Shown piece after piece: positions 17,322 to 27,139 of a stretch of 64,000 nt of DNA. Positions within the stretch are counted from its first letter, which is position 1. Each line of letters starts with the position of its first letter. This DNA comes from Chitinophagaceae bacterium (GTDB taxonomy: Bacteria; Bacteroidota; Bacteroidia; Chitinophagales; Chitinophagaceae). The notes beneath the pieces are model-generated. The model was not told the origin of the DNA, ran no database searches, and was given only the letters and a program-made list of their open reading frames with translations. The stretch is taken from NCBI GenBank assembly GCA_024508725.1, contig JANINS010000003.1, forward strand, positions 806,001-870,000, read 5' to 3'. Position numbers and translations under genes: made by a program.

Positions 17322-17504
17322 ATGAGAAAACAAGAACGTCATATTACACTGAGCGGTTTTCTTTTCGCAACGGTAATCCTGATAAATGTGTGGGTTATCT
17401 ATTTTGCAGTGATGCAAAGCAGCAGTTGGTATTGGTGGCTGATAATCACGATACCTTTATTGTATATGTCAGTAAAAGATGTACTGCACAAGAAGTATTA
17501 CTAG
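17322..17504 (+). CDS. Two-TM small membrane protein, 60 aa
   Basis: A basic N-terminus (MRKQERH), TM1 (about 10-30), a short SSSWYW turn, TM2 (about 38-52; LIITIPLLYMSV) and a basic C-terminus (HKKYY), so both ends are probably cytosolic. It is homologous to residues 1-60 of the 8143-8835 fusion, where the stop has been lost. It converges on chaA with an 11-base gap. The shared neighbourhood with the Cys peptide at both loci suggests a functional link. Confidence 0.7.
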   Translation: MRKQERHITLSGFLFATVILINVWVIYFAVMQSSSWYWWLIITIPLLYMSVKDVLHKKYY

Positions 17505-17515
17505 TATTGTGTTTA

Positions 17516-18604
17516 CTAAGGAACAATAGTGGTAAAAAGATAAACCGCAAATACTACAAGTAATACAACACCCTGCAGAACATTGGTTCTTCCTGTACCA
17601 AAAGAAAGCATGATGGTGAATAAAGACAACATAAGTAACACCATTGATTTGGTATCGATCCCCAATGTAACAGGAAAACCCGTAAACACCGATACCATCG
17701 CTACCGCAGGAATGGTTAACCCAATGCTGGCAAGCGCTGATCCCAACGCAAGGTTCAGACTGGTTTGCAACCTGTTTTTCCTCGCTGCTCTTAATGCAGC
17801 GATCCCTTCAGGAAGTAAGATCACCAATGCAACAATAATTCCCACAAGCGATTTAGGAGCACCGGCACTTACTACTGTGCTCTCAATCACCGGTGATAAA
17901 GTTTTTGCAAGTAACACAACAGCACCAAGGCAAATCAATAATAACAAGGTACTGAGTAAAGCTGCTGCATTAGTTGGTGGCAATGCATGCATATCTTCAT
18001 CCTGCTGTGCATCGGAAGGCAAAAAATAATCCCGGTGCCTTACAGCCTGTACCATTACAAAAGTGCCATAAAGTACTAATGAAACGATGGCCACAAATAT
18101 CAGTTGGCTGGAACTGTACACAGGTCCGGCAACACTGGTAGTATAGTTAGGTAAGATAAGTGTGAGAATGGTAATAGCTGTAAGCGTAACCAATGAAGAG
18201 CTGACAGCATATTTGCCGAATACCTGCTCATGATATCGAACTCCACCTACTAATAAGCACAAACCGATGATTCCTGTTAGAATGATCATTACTGCAGCAA
18301 ATACAGTATCTCTTGCAAGCGTTGCTGCTTCTGCACCTCCTGATATCATTAGCGAAACAACCAGTGACACTTCAATAACTGTAACAGCGATGGCTAATAC
18401 CAACGTACCATAAGGCTCGCCTATACGATGAGCGATCACTTCTGCATGATGCACCGCAGCCATCACAGCTGCCATTAACGCCAATCCGGCAAGTGATGCA
18501 AATAAAGTACCCGTTGTATCAGGTTGAAAAAAATAAAACAGCCATGCAATTATGGGTGCAACAATTGTCCAGAGTGGTAATGGCAGCTTTTTAATCATTC
18601 TCAA
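17516..18604 (-). CDS. chaA: Ca2+(Na+)/H+ antiporter, ChaA-type
   Basis: 362 aa, 11 predicted TM segments. The two alpha-repeat motifs of the CaCA superfamily are clear: HHAEVIAHRIGEPYGTLVLA then VIEVSLV (residues 52-80) and ILLPEGIAALRAARKNR then LGSALASIGLTIPAV (about 265-305), with the ion-binding Glu in each. It lacks the C-terminal regulatory tail. It would extrude Ca2+ (and possibly Na+/K+) from the cytoplasm using the proton gradient. Transcribed alone. Confidence 0.92.
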   Translation of the reverse strand: MRMIKKLPLPLWTIVAPIIAWLFYFFQPDTTGTLFASLAGLALMAAVMAAVHHAEVIAHRIGEPYGTLVLAIAVTVIEVSLVVSLMISGGAEAATLARDTVFAAVMIILTGIIGLCLLVGGVRYHEQVFGKYAVSSSLVTLTAITILTLILPNYTTSVAGPVYSSSQLIFVAIVSLVLYGTFVMVQAVRHRDYFLPSDAQQDEDMHALPPTNAAALLSTLLLLICLGAVVLLAKTLSPVIESTVVSAGAPKSLVGIIVALVILLPEGIAALRAARKNRLQTSLNLALGSALASIGLTIPAVAMVSVFTGFPVTLGIDTKSMVLLMLSLFTIMLSFGTGRTNVLQGVVLLVVFAVYLFTTIVP

Positions 18605-18811
18605 ATATAGCCAGTTCCTGTGCAGATAATAAATAGGTCAGTAACACACCGTTTATATTTCTTATCTGTTTCTTAACTTCTTCTAAGCGGCAATACACAA
18701 TAGGATTTCTGGATGCCGATGGAAGTGTCATTCACCACTTATCACTATTGCAAAAGTCAAAAAAAGTGCATCCTATAATTTCAGCATTATTAATAACCAA
18801 CAAACCCGCCT

Positions 18812-21253
18812 ATGCTTAGAATTGTATTGATTACTCTTGTATGTACTGCCCGTAGTGTGTTTGCCTTAGCACAAACCCACGGTTCAGTTTCTGGTAAAGT
18901 CATCGATTCTTTACAACATCCTTTAGAAGGTGCTACCATTATGTTAGTTACTGCCGATAATAATACAACGACAAAAACGGCATTAACAGATGATAAAGGA
19001 TCATTTGTAATAGAAAAAATTAACCCCGGAAATTACAAACTGCTCATCAGTCTCACCGGCTTCGGAAAATACAGTGCACCGATATCACTAACTGCGGAAA
19101 AAAATATCATCAATGCAGGCATGATACAACTGAACAGTATTCCAAAAAACTTACAGGACATAACCATTACTTCACAACGGGCAGCAATCGAAAGAAAGAT
19201 CGATCGTACCGTTGTAAACGCCGATCAAATGATCAGTGCAGCAGGGTCAACTGCAATGGATGTACTGGAAAGATCACCTGGTGTTTCTGTAGACAATAAT
19301 GGGGTGGTGAATCTAAAGGGTAAAAATGGTGTCACTATCTTTATTGATGATAAACCAACTTACTTAAGCGGAGCAGATCTGGAGAATTATTTGCGATCAT
19401 TGCCGGCTTCATCTATAGACCAGATTGAAATTATGACCAATCCACCTGCAAAATATGATGCAGCCGGAGGTGGTGGCGTTATTAATATCCGTTTAAAACG
19501 TAGTAAAACAAAAGGTTTTAATGGTGCATTGAATGCCGGGTACACACAAGGAGTTTATGCAAAGACCAACAACAGTTTCAACTTCAACTATCGAAACGGA
19601 AAGCTGAATGCTTTTGCCTCGCTTTCACAGAACTATGCAACGAACTTTGCCGATCTAACTATCAATCGTCACTTTTTAAAACCCGATGGAAGTCGTGATT
19701 ATGATTTTCTGCAACACACGTATATCAAACCCTCTGGCAATACAGTTTCAGCCAAAGTTGGTTTGGATTACTATGCAACTGAAAAGAATACATTCGGTAT
19801 TGTACTTACGGGTGTGAGCAGAGCTGGTAAACGCAACAATGATAACAGCAGCGAAATCATCAACACAGCTTATCAACTGGATTCTACGATTGTAGCACAC
19901 AACACACAGGATAATACTTTTAAGAATGGCGGTATCAATTTCAACTTCAGAAGACGTTTTGAAAAAAGCGGGCCTGAACTTTCTGTTGATGCAGATTATA
20001 TTCGCTATACTACCAGCAATGTGCAATTGTTCAACAACTTTACTTACCTGGCTGATAACACACTTTCACAACAGGATCGATTAAGTGGCGATCTGCCTGC
20101 AGGAATCGATATCTATTCGATCAAAACAGATTATTCGCATCCACTTGAAAAAGGCTGGAAGATAGAAGCCGGAGCAAAATCAAGTCAAACGAAAACAGAT
20201 AACGTGGCTGATTATTTTTCAACCATAAATAATGTTACCAAACCTGATTACGATAAAACAAATCATTTTATTTATACCGAAACGATACATGCTGCTTATG
20301 TAAATAGTGCGTATGAAAGAAAGAGATGGTCGATACAATTAGGGCTAAGAGCAGAACATACCATCTCTGATGGACGACAACTGGGAAATCTTGTTAAGCC
20401 AGATTCGTCTTTCAAACGAACTTATACCAGCATGTTTCCTACTGCTTACTTTAATTACAAACTCGACAGTACAGGAAAACATGTGATCACACTTGATTAT
20501 GGAAGGAGGATCAACAGGCCATATTACCAGGACCTCAATCCATTTATATCTCCGCTCGATAAGTTCACATATTATGTAGGCAATCCTTTTCTGCAACCGG
20601 CATACACACATAACATCCAGTTATCGTATAGTTACAGGAACAGGATCACCGTTGGATTCAGGTATAGCACTACTCTGAATAACACGAACGAAACAATAGA
20701 GATTGTGAATGGCACTTATTACAGTCGTCCTGCCAATATTGGTAAGATCATCAACATCAGTGGAACTTTGGAAGGTGATATACCATTATGGAAATGGTTG
20801 AGCTTTGGCTATTATACCGAGGTTACGAACATTCATACGAAATCAGATTTCTATACCGGGTTTCTGAATACAAGAGGAACATACTGGTTTGTACAGCCCA
20901 ACCTCAGGTTTACGTTTAAAAAAGGTTGGTCAGCACAGGTTGATGGATTCTATCAAACAGATCTTACAGCCAACCAGTTCATTTTGTTAGAAAGAGGCAG
21001 GCTGAATGCAGGTGTTTCGAAAAAAGTTTCTCCATCTCTCACATTGAGAGCTGCAGTGAATGATGTTTTGTATACAAACATCAACCGGGGCATCATCAAT
21101 AACCTGGCGTATACAAAAGCCAACTGGCGTAATGCAAATGATACACGTACCATCAGCATTGCAATAAGCTATCGTTTTGGAAAAGCGATCAATAACCTGA
21201 GAAGGCACGAGCAAAACAGTGCTCAACAGGAACAGAACAGGGTGAGAGAATAA
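18812..21253 (+). CDS. Outer-membrane beta-barrel (TonB-receptor-like) protein
   Basis: 813 aa. A signal peptide (cleavage near ALAQ), a carboxypeptidase-regulatory-like beta-sandwich (GSVSGKVIDSLQHPLEGATIMLV, residues 27-110), a plug-like domain (AMDVLERSPGVSVDNNGVVNLKGK...IDDKPTYLSG) and a long C-terminal barrel of the OMP_b-brl_3 type. Such proteins resemble TonB-dependent receptors but often lack a TonB box. Substrate unknown. A TTG-N23-TATAATTT promoter-like sequence lies upstream. It stands alone, convergent with the PAS gene at 21263. Confidence 0.85.
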   Translation: MLRIVLITLVCTARSVFALAQTHGSVSGKVIDSLQHPLEGATIMLVTADNNTTTKTALTDDKGSFVIEKINPGNYKLLISLTGFGKYSAPISLTAEKNIINAGMIQLNSIPKNLQDITITSQRAAIERKIDRTVVNADQMISAAGSTAMDVLERSPGVSVDNNGVVNLKGKNGVTIFIDDKPTYLSGADLENYLRSLPASSIDQIEIMTNPPAKYDAAGGGGVINIRLKRSKTKGFNGALNAGYTQGVYAKTNNSFNFNYRNGKLNAFASLSQNYATNFADLTINRHFLKPDGSRDYDFLQHTYIKPSGNTVSAKVGLDYYATEKNTFGIVLTGVSRAGKRNNDNSSEIINTAYQLDSTIVAHNTQDNTFKNGGINFNFRRRFEKSGPELSVDADYIRYTTSNVQLFNNFTYLADNTLSQQDRLSGDLPAGIDIYSIKTDYSHPLEKGWKIEAGAKSSQTKTDNVADYFSTINNVTKPDYDKTNHFIYTETIHAAYVNSAYERKRWSIQLGLRAEHTISDGRQLGNLVKPDSSFKRTYTSMFPTAYFNYKLDSTGKHVITLDYGRRINRPYYQDLNPFISPLDKFTYYVGNPFLQPAYTHNIQLSYSYRNRITVGFRYSTTLNNTNETIEIVNGTYYSRPANIGKIINISGTLEGDIPLWKWLSFGYYTEVTNIHTKSDFYTGFLNTRGTYWFVQPNLRFTFKKGWSAQVDGFYQTDLTANQFILLERGRLNAGVSKKVSPSLTLRAAVNDVLYTNINRGIINNLAYTKANWRNANDTRTISIAISYRFGKAINNLRRHEQNSAQQEQNRVRE

Positions 21254-21262
21254 AAATGTAAT

Positions 21263-21907
21263 TTATTTTTCTTCGGTACGGGGTGGAGTCTTGATAAGTT
21301 GAGACTCCATCTTGTATATATCATACACCTTATGCGTAAGATCTTTCACTGCTTCATCCAACTTGGCCGCAGATTCTGAAAGATAACTCACGAGTGAATC
21401 ATTGCCTGGCTCATGTTGCAACAAATTGGTGAGTGATAGAATATTGGCAAGTGGAGCCCTAACGAGATGAGAAGAAGTAAAAGCTACTTGCTTTAATGTG
21501 TGATATTGTTTCAGCAATAACTCTCGTTGCATCACATAATCTGTGATATCGGTACCGATCGCTGTAAAACCAATGATATTATTATCCCTGTCAAAAGAAG
21601 GATTGATCTCTACCCGCATCCAATGAAATGTACCATTCTTATGCATGCATTTTAATTGTACTGTAAACTGGGTCGAGCCTTCTTCACAGCTGGCAGGATC
21701 GAAAAGAAAATCATGCGGCCTTTTACCTTTGATCTCAGCAAGTGTATAACCGGTAAGTTCTTCGAATTTTTTATTTACCCAGCGAATCTCACGTTGTGGG
21801 TTAGTGAACATCACCGTATTGGTCATACGATTGAACAACTCAGCCATCAATGCAGCATCACGCTCATGGCCGAAAGTATCGGACAATGCCTGTTGAAAGT
21901 CTATCAT
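21263..21907 (-). CDS. Cytosolic PAS protein with DHp-like end, no catalytic domain
   Basis: 214 aa. One PAS/PAC domain (about 20-130; WVNKKFEELTGYTLAEIKGK, GTDITDY) is followed by DHp-like helices whose SSHLVRAPLANI puts the putative His at H147. As in the 20-1192 protein, the His is followed by Leu rather than Glu/Asp and there is no ATPase domain. It lies next to a complete TPR histidine kinase in divergent orientation, with which it could pair. Not a truncation by frameshift: the C-terminal tail is ordinary and charged. Confidence 0.82.
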   Translation of the reverse strand: MIDFQQALSDTFGHERDAALMAELFNRMTNTVMFTNPQREIRWVNKKFEELTGYTLAEIKGKRPHDFLFDPASCEEGSTQFTVQLKCMHKNGTFHWMRVEINPSFDRDNNIIGFTAIGTDITDYVMQRELLLKQYHTLKQVAFTSSHLVRAPLANILSLTNLLQHEPGNDSLVSYLSESAAKLDEAVKDLTHKVYDIYKMESQLIKTPPRTEEK

Positions 21908-22023
21908 AGAGTTACTAAAAACGATTTCGAGTTGTTCTGCACAGCAAACATAAGCAAATCAATGAACCTTGGTAACTTATGGAAAACGGAAAAATTATTC
22001 TCGTTACCGAGTTTTAATACATA

Positions 22024-23997
22024 ATGCACAGCGGGTTTTTTAATTTCATGGCCGTGAAAAATTCGTACCCTCTCCATAAAGTCAAACTGGCTGTTATATG
22101 CCTGCTTCTAAGTGTCACCATCCAGGCACAAAAAGATACTGCTTCGATCAATGCACTGTTGATGAAAAGCAGGAATCTTATCTCCGTTAACATTGATAGT
22201 TCATTGTTGCTTGCAGAGCAGGCTATTGCTTTGTCTGAAGATGCAGGCTTTACTCAAGGCATAGCAAAAGGTAATAACACTGCCGGCGTTGCTTTAATGA
22301 ACCAGGGAAATTATGGTGCCTCCTTCGAAAGATATAACAAAGCAATAGCAGCATACAGGCAAATTGGCGATAGCTCCGGAACAGCACAGGTGTATGCAAT
22401 GGTAGGTGTTTGTTATGGCTTTCAAAATTTACCTGCAGAAGCTTTGCAATGGTTTTTGCGATCACTAAAACTAAGAGAGCAATTAAAAGACAAACCCGCC
22501 ATAGCTGATCTAAACATAAAGATCGCTTTGGTGTATGATCTATCCGGCGATATCGAAAAAGCCATAGAGTACGCTTATCAGTCATTAAGCCAATCGCAGG
22601 CACTAGGCGACAAAAAAGGTATCATGGCCTGTTATAACAACCTCGGCATTTTTTACGGCAAGAAACAGGATTATAATAAAGCACTCGATGTACTACAAAA
22701 AGCAACAGCACTTGCTACGGAACTGCAGACGACAAAAGTGCTGGGAGATATAGAATTGAACAAGGGTAAAGTATATGCTGGCTTGAAACAATTTCCTGCC
22801 GCCATACAAAGTCTTCAAACATCTCTTGAACTATACAAAAAAGTTCACTTCCCTTTGGGTATAGCACGTGTGTACAATGCACTGGCAGGTACGTACATGA
22901 GCAATGGCAATGCCGGTGCTGCACAGGATGCTGCAAAACAAAGCCTCGAATATGCATATACAATGCACAATACACGGCTCATATACGATAATTACGAGGT
23001 AATGGCACAAGCGGCAAAAAAAACAGGAGATTATAAACGTGCTCTCGTGTATACAGATAGTTTGCTGGTATTAAAAGACAGCATTTACTCTGCCGATAAG
23101 AATGAGTTGATGGCCCGTACCCGTAACAATTACGAACTGGAAAAAAAAGAAACCGCTATCCAGTTACTCGAGAAAGAAAATCTTGCGGCTACAAGCCAGC
23201 GAAATATGTTCATCATCATTGCTGCATGTACCTTACTCGTAGTTTGTACCACAGGCTGGATGTATTACCAGAGCAGGAAGAAAAATAAAGCACTCGCCAA
23301 ACGGAAAGCAATATTGCAGGAAATGAATACGGTGAGGAATAAATTCATTTCATTATTAAGTCATGATATCAGAACACCACTGGCTGGTATCATTAGTGTG
23401 ATAGATCTGCTAACACAACATGATCTGCCAGATGAAGAGCGTCAAAAGATCTGGATGCAGTTAAGATCATCTACCGGTGCAGCACTTGATACATTAGACA
23501 GTATGCTGTTCTGGGCAAGAAACCAGTTAAAGAACACTCCTGCTCATAAAGAACGGATTCACCTGAAACAACTGGCAGCAGACATCCTCAGCTTATATCA
23601 AACCATTTCAATAACCAAGCAGGTTAACATCGTTGATGAAATAACGGGTGATCCTGTAGTGGAGTTTGATAAAGATCAACTCGCATTTATCTTACGCAAT
23701 CTCGTTGCCAATGCTGTGAAATTCTCCTATGCTGGTGGTTCAGTAGTGATCGGTGCAACACAAACAACAAACGGTATTGAATTAAGTGTTCGTGATAGTG
23801 GAATGGGTATGAGTAACGAACAGGTTCAGAAAATCCTGGCAGGCACCGGTGATGCATTTCAAAAAGGTACTGCAGGGGAACAAGGCTCCGGAATAGGCCT
23901 GGTGATGGTAAAAGATTTTGTAGAACACAATGATGCAGCATTGCAGGTTGAATCTGTAAAAGGACAAGGTTCAGTATTTACGATACAGATCAGGTAA
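22024..23997 (+). CDS. TPR-containing membrane sensor histidine kinase
   Basis: 657 aa. A signal/anchor segment (about 20-36), a periplasmic array of roughly six tetratricopeptide repeats (40-360), one TM helix (about 397-415), a short coiled coil, a DHp domain with H447 (LLSHDIRTPLAG) and a HATPase domain (N-box LRNLVANAVKFS, G1 DSGMGM, G2 GSGIGLVM). The phosphatase/kinase motif HD is intact. No cognate regulator is adjacent. The start could also be Met9 at 22048, which gives a more typical signal sequence. Confidence 0.9.
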   Translation: MHSGFFNFMAVKNSYPLHKVKLAVICLLLSVTIQAQKDTASINALLMKSRNLISVNIDSSLLLAEQAIALSEDAGFTQGIAKGNNTAGVALMNQGNYGASFERYNKAIAAYRQIGDSSGTAQVYAMVGVCYGFQNLPAEALQWFLRSLKLREQLKDKPAIADLNIKIALVYDLSGDIEKAIEYAYQSLSQSQALGDKKGIMACYNNLGIFYGKKQDYNKALDVLQKATALATELQTTKVLGDIELNKGKVYAGLKQFPAAIQSLQTSLELYKKVHFPLGIARVYNALAGTYMSNGNAGAAQDAAKQSLEYAYTMHNTRLIYDNYEVMAQAAKKTGDYKRALVYTDSLLVLKDSIYSADKNELMARTRNNYELEKKETAIQLLEKENLAATSQRNMFIIIAACTLLVVCTTGWMYYQSRKKNKALAKRKAILQEMNTVRNKFISLLSHDIRTPLAGIISVIDLLTQHDLPDEERQKIWMQLRSSTGAALDTLDSMLFWARNQLKNTPAHKERIHLKQLAADILSLYQTISITKQVNIVDEITGDPVVEFDKDQLAFILRNLVANAVKFSYAGGSVVIGATQTTNGIELSVRDSGMGMSNEQVQKILAGTGDAFQKGTAGEQGSGIGLVMVKDFVEHNDAALQVESVKGQGSVFTIQIR

Positions 23998-24184
23998 ATA
24001 TATTCTGTCATTCCTCATCTTATAGTTGTTGTAGCATATATGCCAGGTAACAATCATTTTCATAAGTCATTTCTTCGGGCTTAAGCCTTCATGCTCCTAT
24101 TATTCTGCTATTCACCGTTTTGCAATCCTGTTACCCGATTATGGCATATGGATTGGAGTTTTCGGAGCACCACAAATCCGCATC

Positions 24185-27061
24185 ATGCTACGAATCATAT
24201 TATTGCAGCTTGCCATCATCATTACTGTTGCAGCAAGTGCACAATTCCGTTTAAGTGGAACCATTCTCGACGGAGAAACCGGGCAGAAACTTCCCGCTGT
24301 TACTGTAAGGCTGCAACAACTAGGTGATTCAGCCAAAGTATGGGGCACTACCACAGATACTGCCGGACGATTTGTGTTTGTAAACATCCCTGCAGATTCC
24401 TTTCGCTTATACATGTCGCTGATCGGTTACGGCGTTACTACAAGAACGATCCCTTCACTCTCATCAGATCTTGATCTTGGTGATAATTATATCGTTGATA
24501 CAGGCAAAATGTTGTCAGGCGTTGTTGTTACATCACGGGTTCCGCCTGTAACACAAAAAGGAGATACTGTTCAATATAACGCGAACCAGTTCAAAGTAAA
24601 TCCTGATGCGTCTGCCGAAGATCTTGTAAGAAAGATGCCCGGTATTACTGTAGAGAACGGACAGGTAAAAGCACATGGTGAAAATGTACAAAAAGTAACG
24701 CTGGATGGAAGAGAACTTTTTGGTGATGATGCTACAGCAGCATTGCGTAACCTGCCTGCAGAGATCATCGAACGGATACAGGTATTCGATCGGTTAAGTG
24801 ACCAGGCACAGTTTAGTGGTGTAGACGATGGTAATACCAGCAAATCGATCAATATTGTTACGAAAGCAGGTATGCGAAACGGTCAGTTTGGAAGAGTATT
24901 CGCAGGCTATGGTACCGATAACAGGTACCAGCTAGGTGGTAACACTACATTTCTGAATAATAACAGGAGGATATCGGTTGTAGGCAACTTTAACAACATC
25001 AACCAGCAGAATTTTTCTGCACAGGATCTGCTGGGTGTAAGCAGTAATCAACAACGTGGTGGCGGACAAAGATCTGGTGGTGGTGGCGGCAACAGGGTTG
25101 GTGGAAATCCCGGTGGTGGAAGAGGATCCCAGGGTGGCAACCAGGGAGGTGGATTTGGTGGAAACAATGCTGGCAATTTCCTGGTGGGTCAACAAAATGG
25201 CATCAACCGCACCAATGCCATAGGCATCAATTATTCTGATCTATGGAGTACCAAACTAACGGTCACAGGCAGCTATCTATTCAACAATACCAACAACACC
25301 ACTGATGAGCAGGTGAACAGGCAATATTATTTAGAAGGTATTCCCAGTTTCTTTCAATCAACCACCTCTGCCAGTACCAATAACAATCACCGGCTGAACA
25401 TGCGTTTTGAATACAAGATCGATTCTGCCAATACCTTACTCATCACACCGTCTGTTTACCTGCAGCAGAATAAAAGCAACAGGCAAACGGTAACTGCATT
25501 TTTTAATAATACTCCTTCCAACCGGGTGAGCGGAACACTTAATGATGTTACCAGCAACAGGGACGGACTGAATGCAGATAATAGCATTCTCTATCGCCAT
25601 GCTTTCCCTAGAAGAGGAAGAACATTCTCTCTCAATCTAACAACCAGTTATAACAACCGTACCGGTGATGCTTATACCAACGTGTTTGATACCACCTTCA
25701 ACACAACAGGTTTTACTGATTCAACATCAGGAAGATTCACTGACCAGGAAAGCAAAGGATATACATTAAGAGGTAATGTAAGCTATACAGAACCCATCGG
25801 TAAGAAAGGGCAATTGCAACTGAATTACAATCCCTCATACAGCAATAACAAAGCAGACCAGGAAACTTACCAGCGTGATGATGCAACAGGCAAATATTCG
25901 ATATTCAGTCCTGATCTTTCCAGCAGATTCAACAACACAACCAATTCACAGAACGGAGGATTGAATTATCGTCACACGATCACGAATGGACAAATATCAG
26001 CAGGGCTCAACTACCAGCAAACATCATTATTCAGCGATCAGCAATTCCCGAGAACGCTTACGGTAGATAAAACATTTCGCAATATTCTTCCCAATGCCAT
26101 GATCAGGTGGCGGCCGAGTACAAAACACAATTTCATGCTCATGTATCGGGCTAACACCAATCAACCATCGGTATCACAACTGCAGGATGTTTTTGATGTT
26201 ACTAACCTGCCTTTTGTTACTGCAGGAAATCCGCAACTGGAACAACAATATACCCATCAGTTGAGCACACGTTATACTTTCACCAATACCCAGAAAGGAA
26301 TGTTGTTTGTTGCCAATGTTTTCCTTCAGTCAGTAAATGACTATATCACCAATGCAACCTTTGTTCCTTTACAGGATTCTACGTTGGCGAATGGATTTGT
26401 ATTAAGGCAGGGGCAGCAACTCACCATGCCTGTAAACCTGAGTGGCTACCGCAGTGTTCGTTCGTTTGTAACGTTTGCAATGCCGGTAGCTGCCATCAAG
26501 AGTAATGTAAATGTAAATGGCGGCGTTTCGTATAGCAGGTTACCGGGCATCATTAACAATGCAGCCAATATTTCTGATAATGTTACGTATAATATCGGTT
26601 CGGTTTTATCGAGCAACATCAGCCAGTATGTAGATTTCACTGTATCGTACGCCGCCAACTTCAATACAGTAAAGAACCGCTTACAGGTACAGAACAATAG
26701 CAACTTCTTTTCACATACAGCATCGGTTCAACTCAACTTATTATCCAAAACAGGATGGTTTCTGCAGAATGATTTTACAAATCTTTTGTATAGCGGCTTA
26801 ACCGAAGGCTTTAACCAGAGCTATTCATTATGGAATGTAAGTGCCGGAAAGAAATTCCTGAAAAACCAACAGGCAGAATTAAGACTGAGTGTTTTTGATG
26901 TACTTAAACAAAACAGGAGCATTGCCAGGACCATCACCGAGAATTATATCGAAGATGAAAGAAACCAGGTATTGCAACGTTACCTCATGCTCACCTTCTC
27001 TTACAACCTCAGGAATTTTGGCAGTAAGGCTGCAAGTACTGCACCGGCAAGAACGAGATAA
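24185..27061 (+). CDS. Outer-membrane beta-barrel (TonB-receptor-like) protein with Gly-rich loop
   Basis: 958 aa. A signal peptide (cleavage near ASAQF), a carboxypeptidase-regulatory-like domain (LSGTILDGETGQKLPAVTVRL), a plug (DASAEDLVRKMPGITVENGQVKAHG, in which RKMPG and LDGRELFGDD are typical) and a large barrel. Residues about 289-333 form a Gly/Gln/Arg-rich low-complexity insert in an early extracellular loop or periplasmic turn. Related in architecture to the 18812 protein. The ligand is unknown; no SusD partner is present, so it is not a standard glycan-uptake locus. Confidence 0.87.
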   Translation: MLRIILLQLAIIITVAASAQFRLSGTILDGETGQKLPAVTVRLQQLGDSAKVWGTTTDTAGRFVFVNIPADSFRLYMSLIGYGVTTRTIPSLSSDLDLGDNYIVDTGKMLSGVVVTSRVPPVTQKGDTVQYNANQFKVNPDASAEDLVRKMPGITVENGQVKAHGENVQKVTLDGRELFGDDATAALRNLPAEIIERIQVFDRLSDQAQFSGVDDGNTSKSINIVTKAGMRNGQFGRVFAGYGTDNRYQLGGNTTFLNNNRRISVVGNFNNINQQNFSAQDLLGVSSNQQRGGGQRSGGGGGNRVGGNPGGGRGSQGGNQGGGFGGNNAGNFLVGQQNGINRTNAIGINYSDLWSTKLTVTGSYLFNNTNNTTDEQVNRQYYLEGIPSFFQSTTSASTNNNHRLNMRFEYKIDSANTLLITPSVYLQQNKSNRQTVTAFFNNTPSNRVSGTLNDVTSNRDGLNADNSILYRHAFPRRGRTFSLNLTTSYNNRTGDAYTNVFDTTFNTTGFTDSTSGRFTDQESKGYTLRGNVSYTEPIGKKGQLQLNYNPSYSNNKADQETYQRDDATGKYSIFSPDLSSRFNNTTNSQNGGLNYRHTITNGQISAGLNYQQTSLFSDQQFPRTLTVDKTFRNILPNAMIRWRPSTKHNFMLMYRANTNQPSVSQLQDVFDVTNLPFVTAGNPQLEQQYTHQLSTRYTFTNTQKGMLFVANVFLQSVNDYITNATFVPLQDSTLANGFVLRQGQQLTMPVNLSGYRSVRSFVTFAMPVAAIKSNVNVNGGVSYSRLPGIINNAANISDNVTYNIGSVLSSNISQYVDFTVSYAANFNTVKNRLQVQNNSNFFSHTASVQLNLLSKTGWFLQNDFTNLLYSGLTEGFNQSYSLWNVSAGKKFLKNQQAELRLSVFDVLKQNRSIARTITENYIEDERNQVLQRYLMLTFSYNLRNFGSKAASTAPARTR

Positions 27062-27139
27062 AAACCAGGGCTGTATCAAAGTCTGGTACAGCCCTTTGGT
27101 TACTTTATTTACTATTTATACTAAGTTTACCCAACATCA

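Noticed and set aside
17222-17563. 113-aa plus-strand ORF
   Set aside because: Overlaps the two-TM gene in another frame and runs into chaA; the 60-aa product has a homologue at 8143, the longer frame does not.
24091-24327. 78-aa ORF before the second barrel protein
   Set aside because: Overlaps the signal peptide region of the barrel protein in another frame; His/Cys-rich composition is an artefact.
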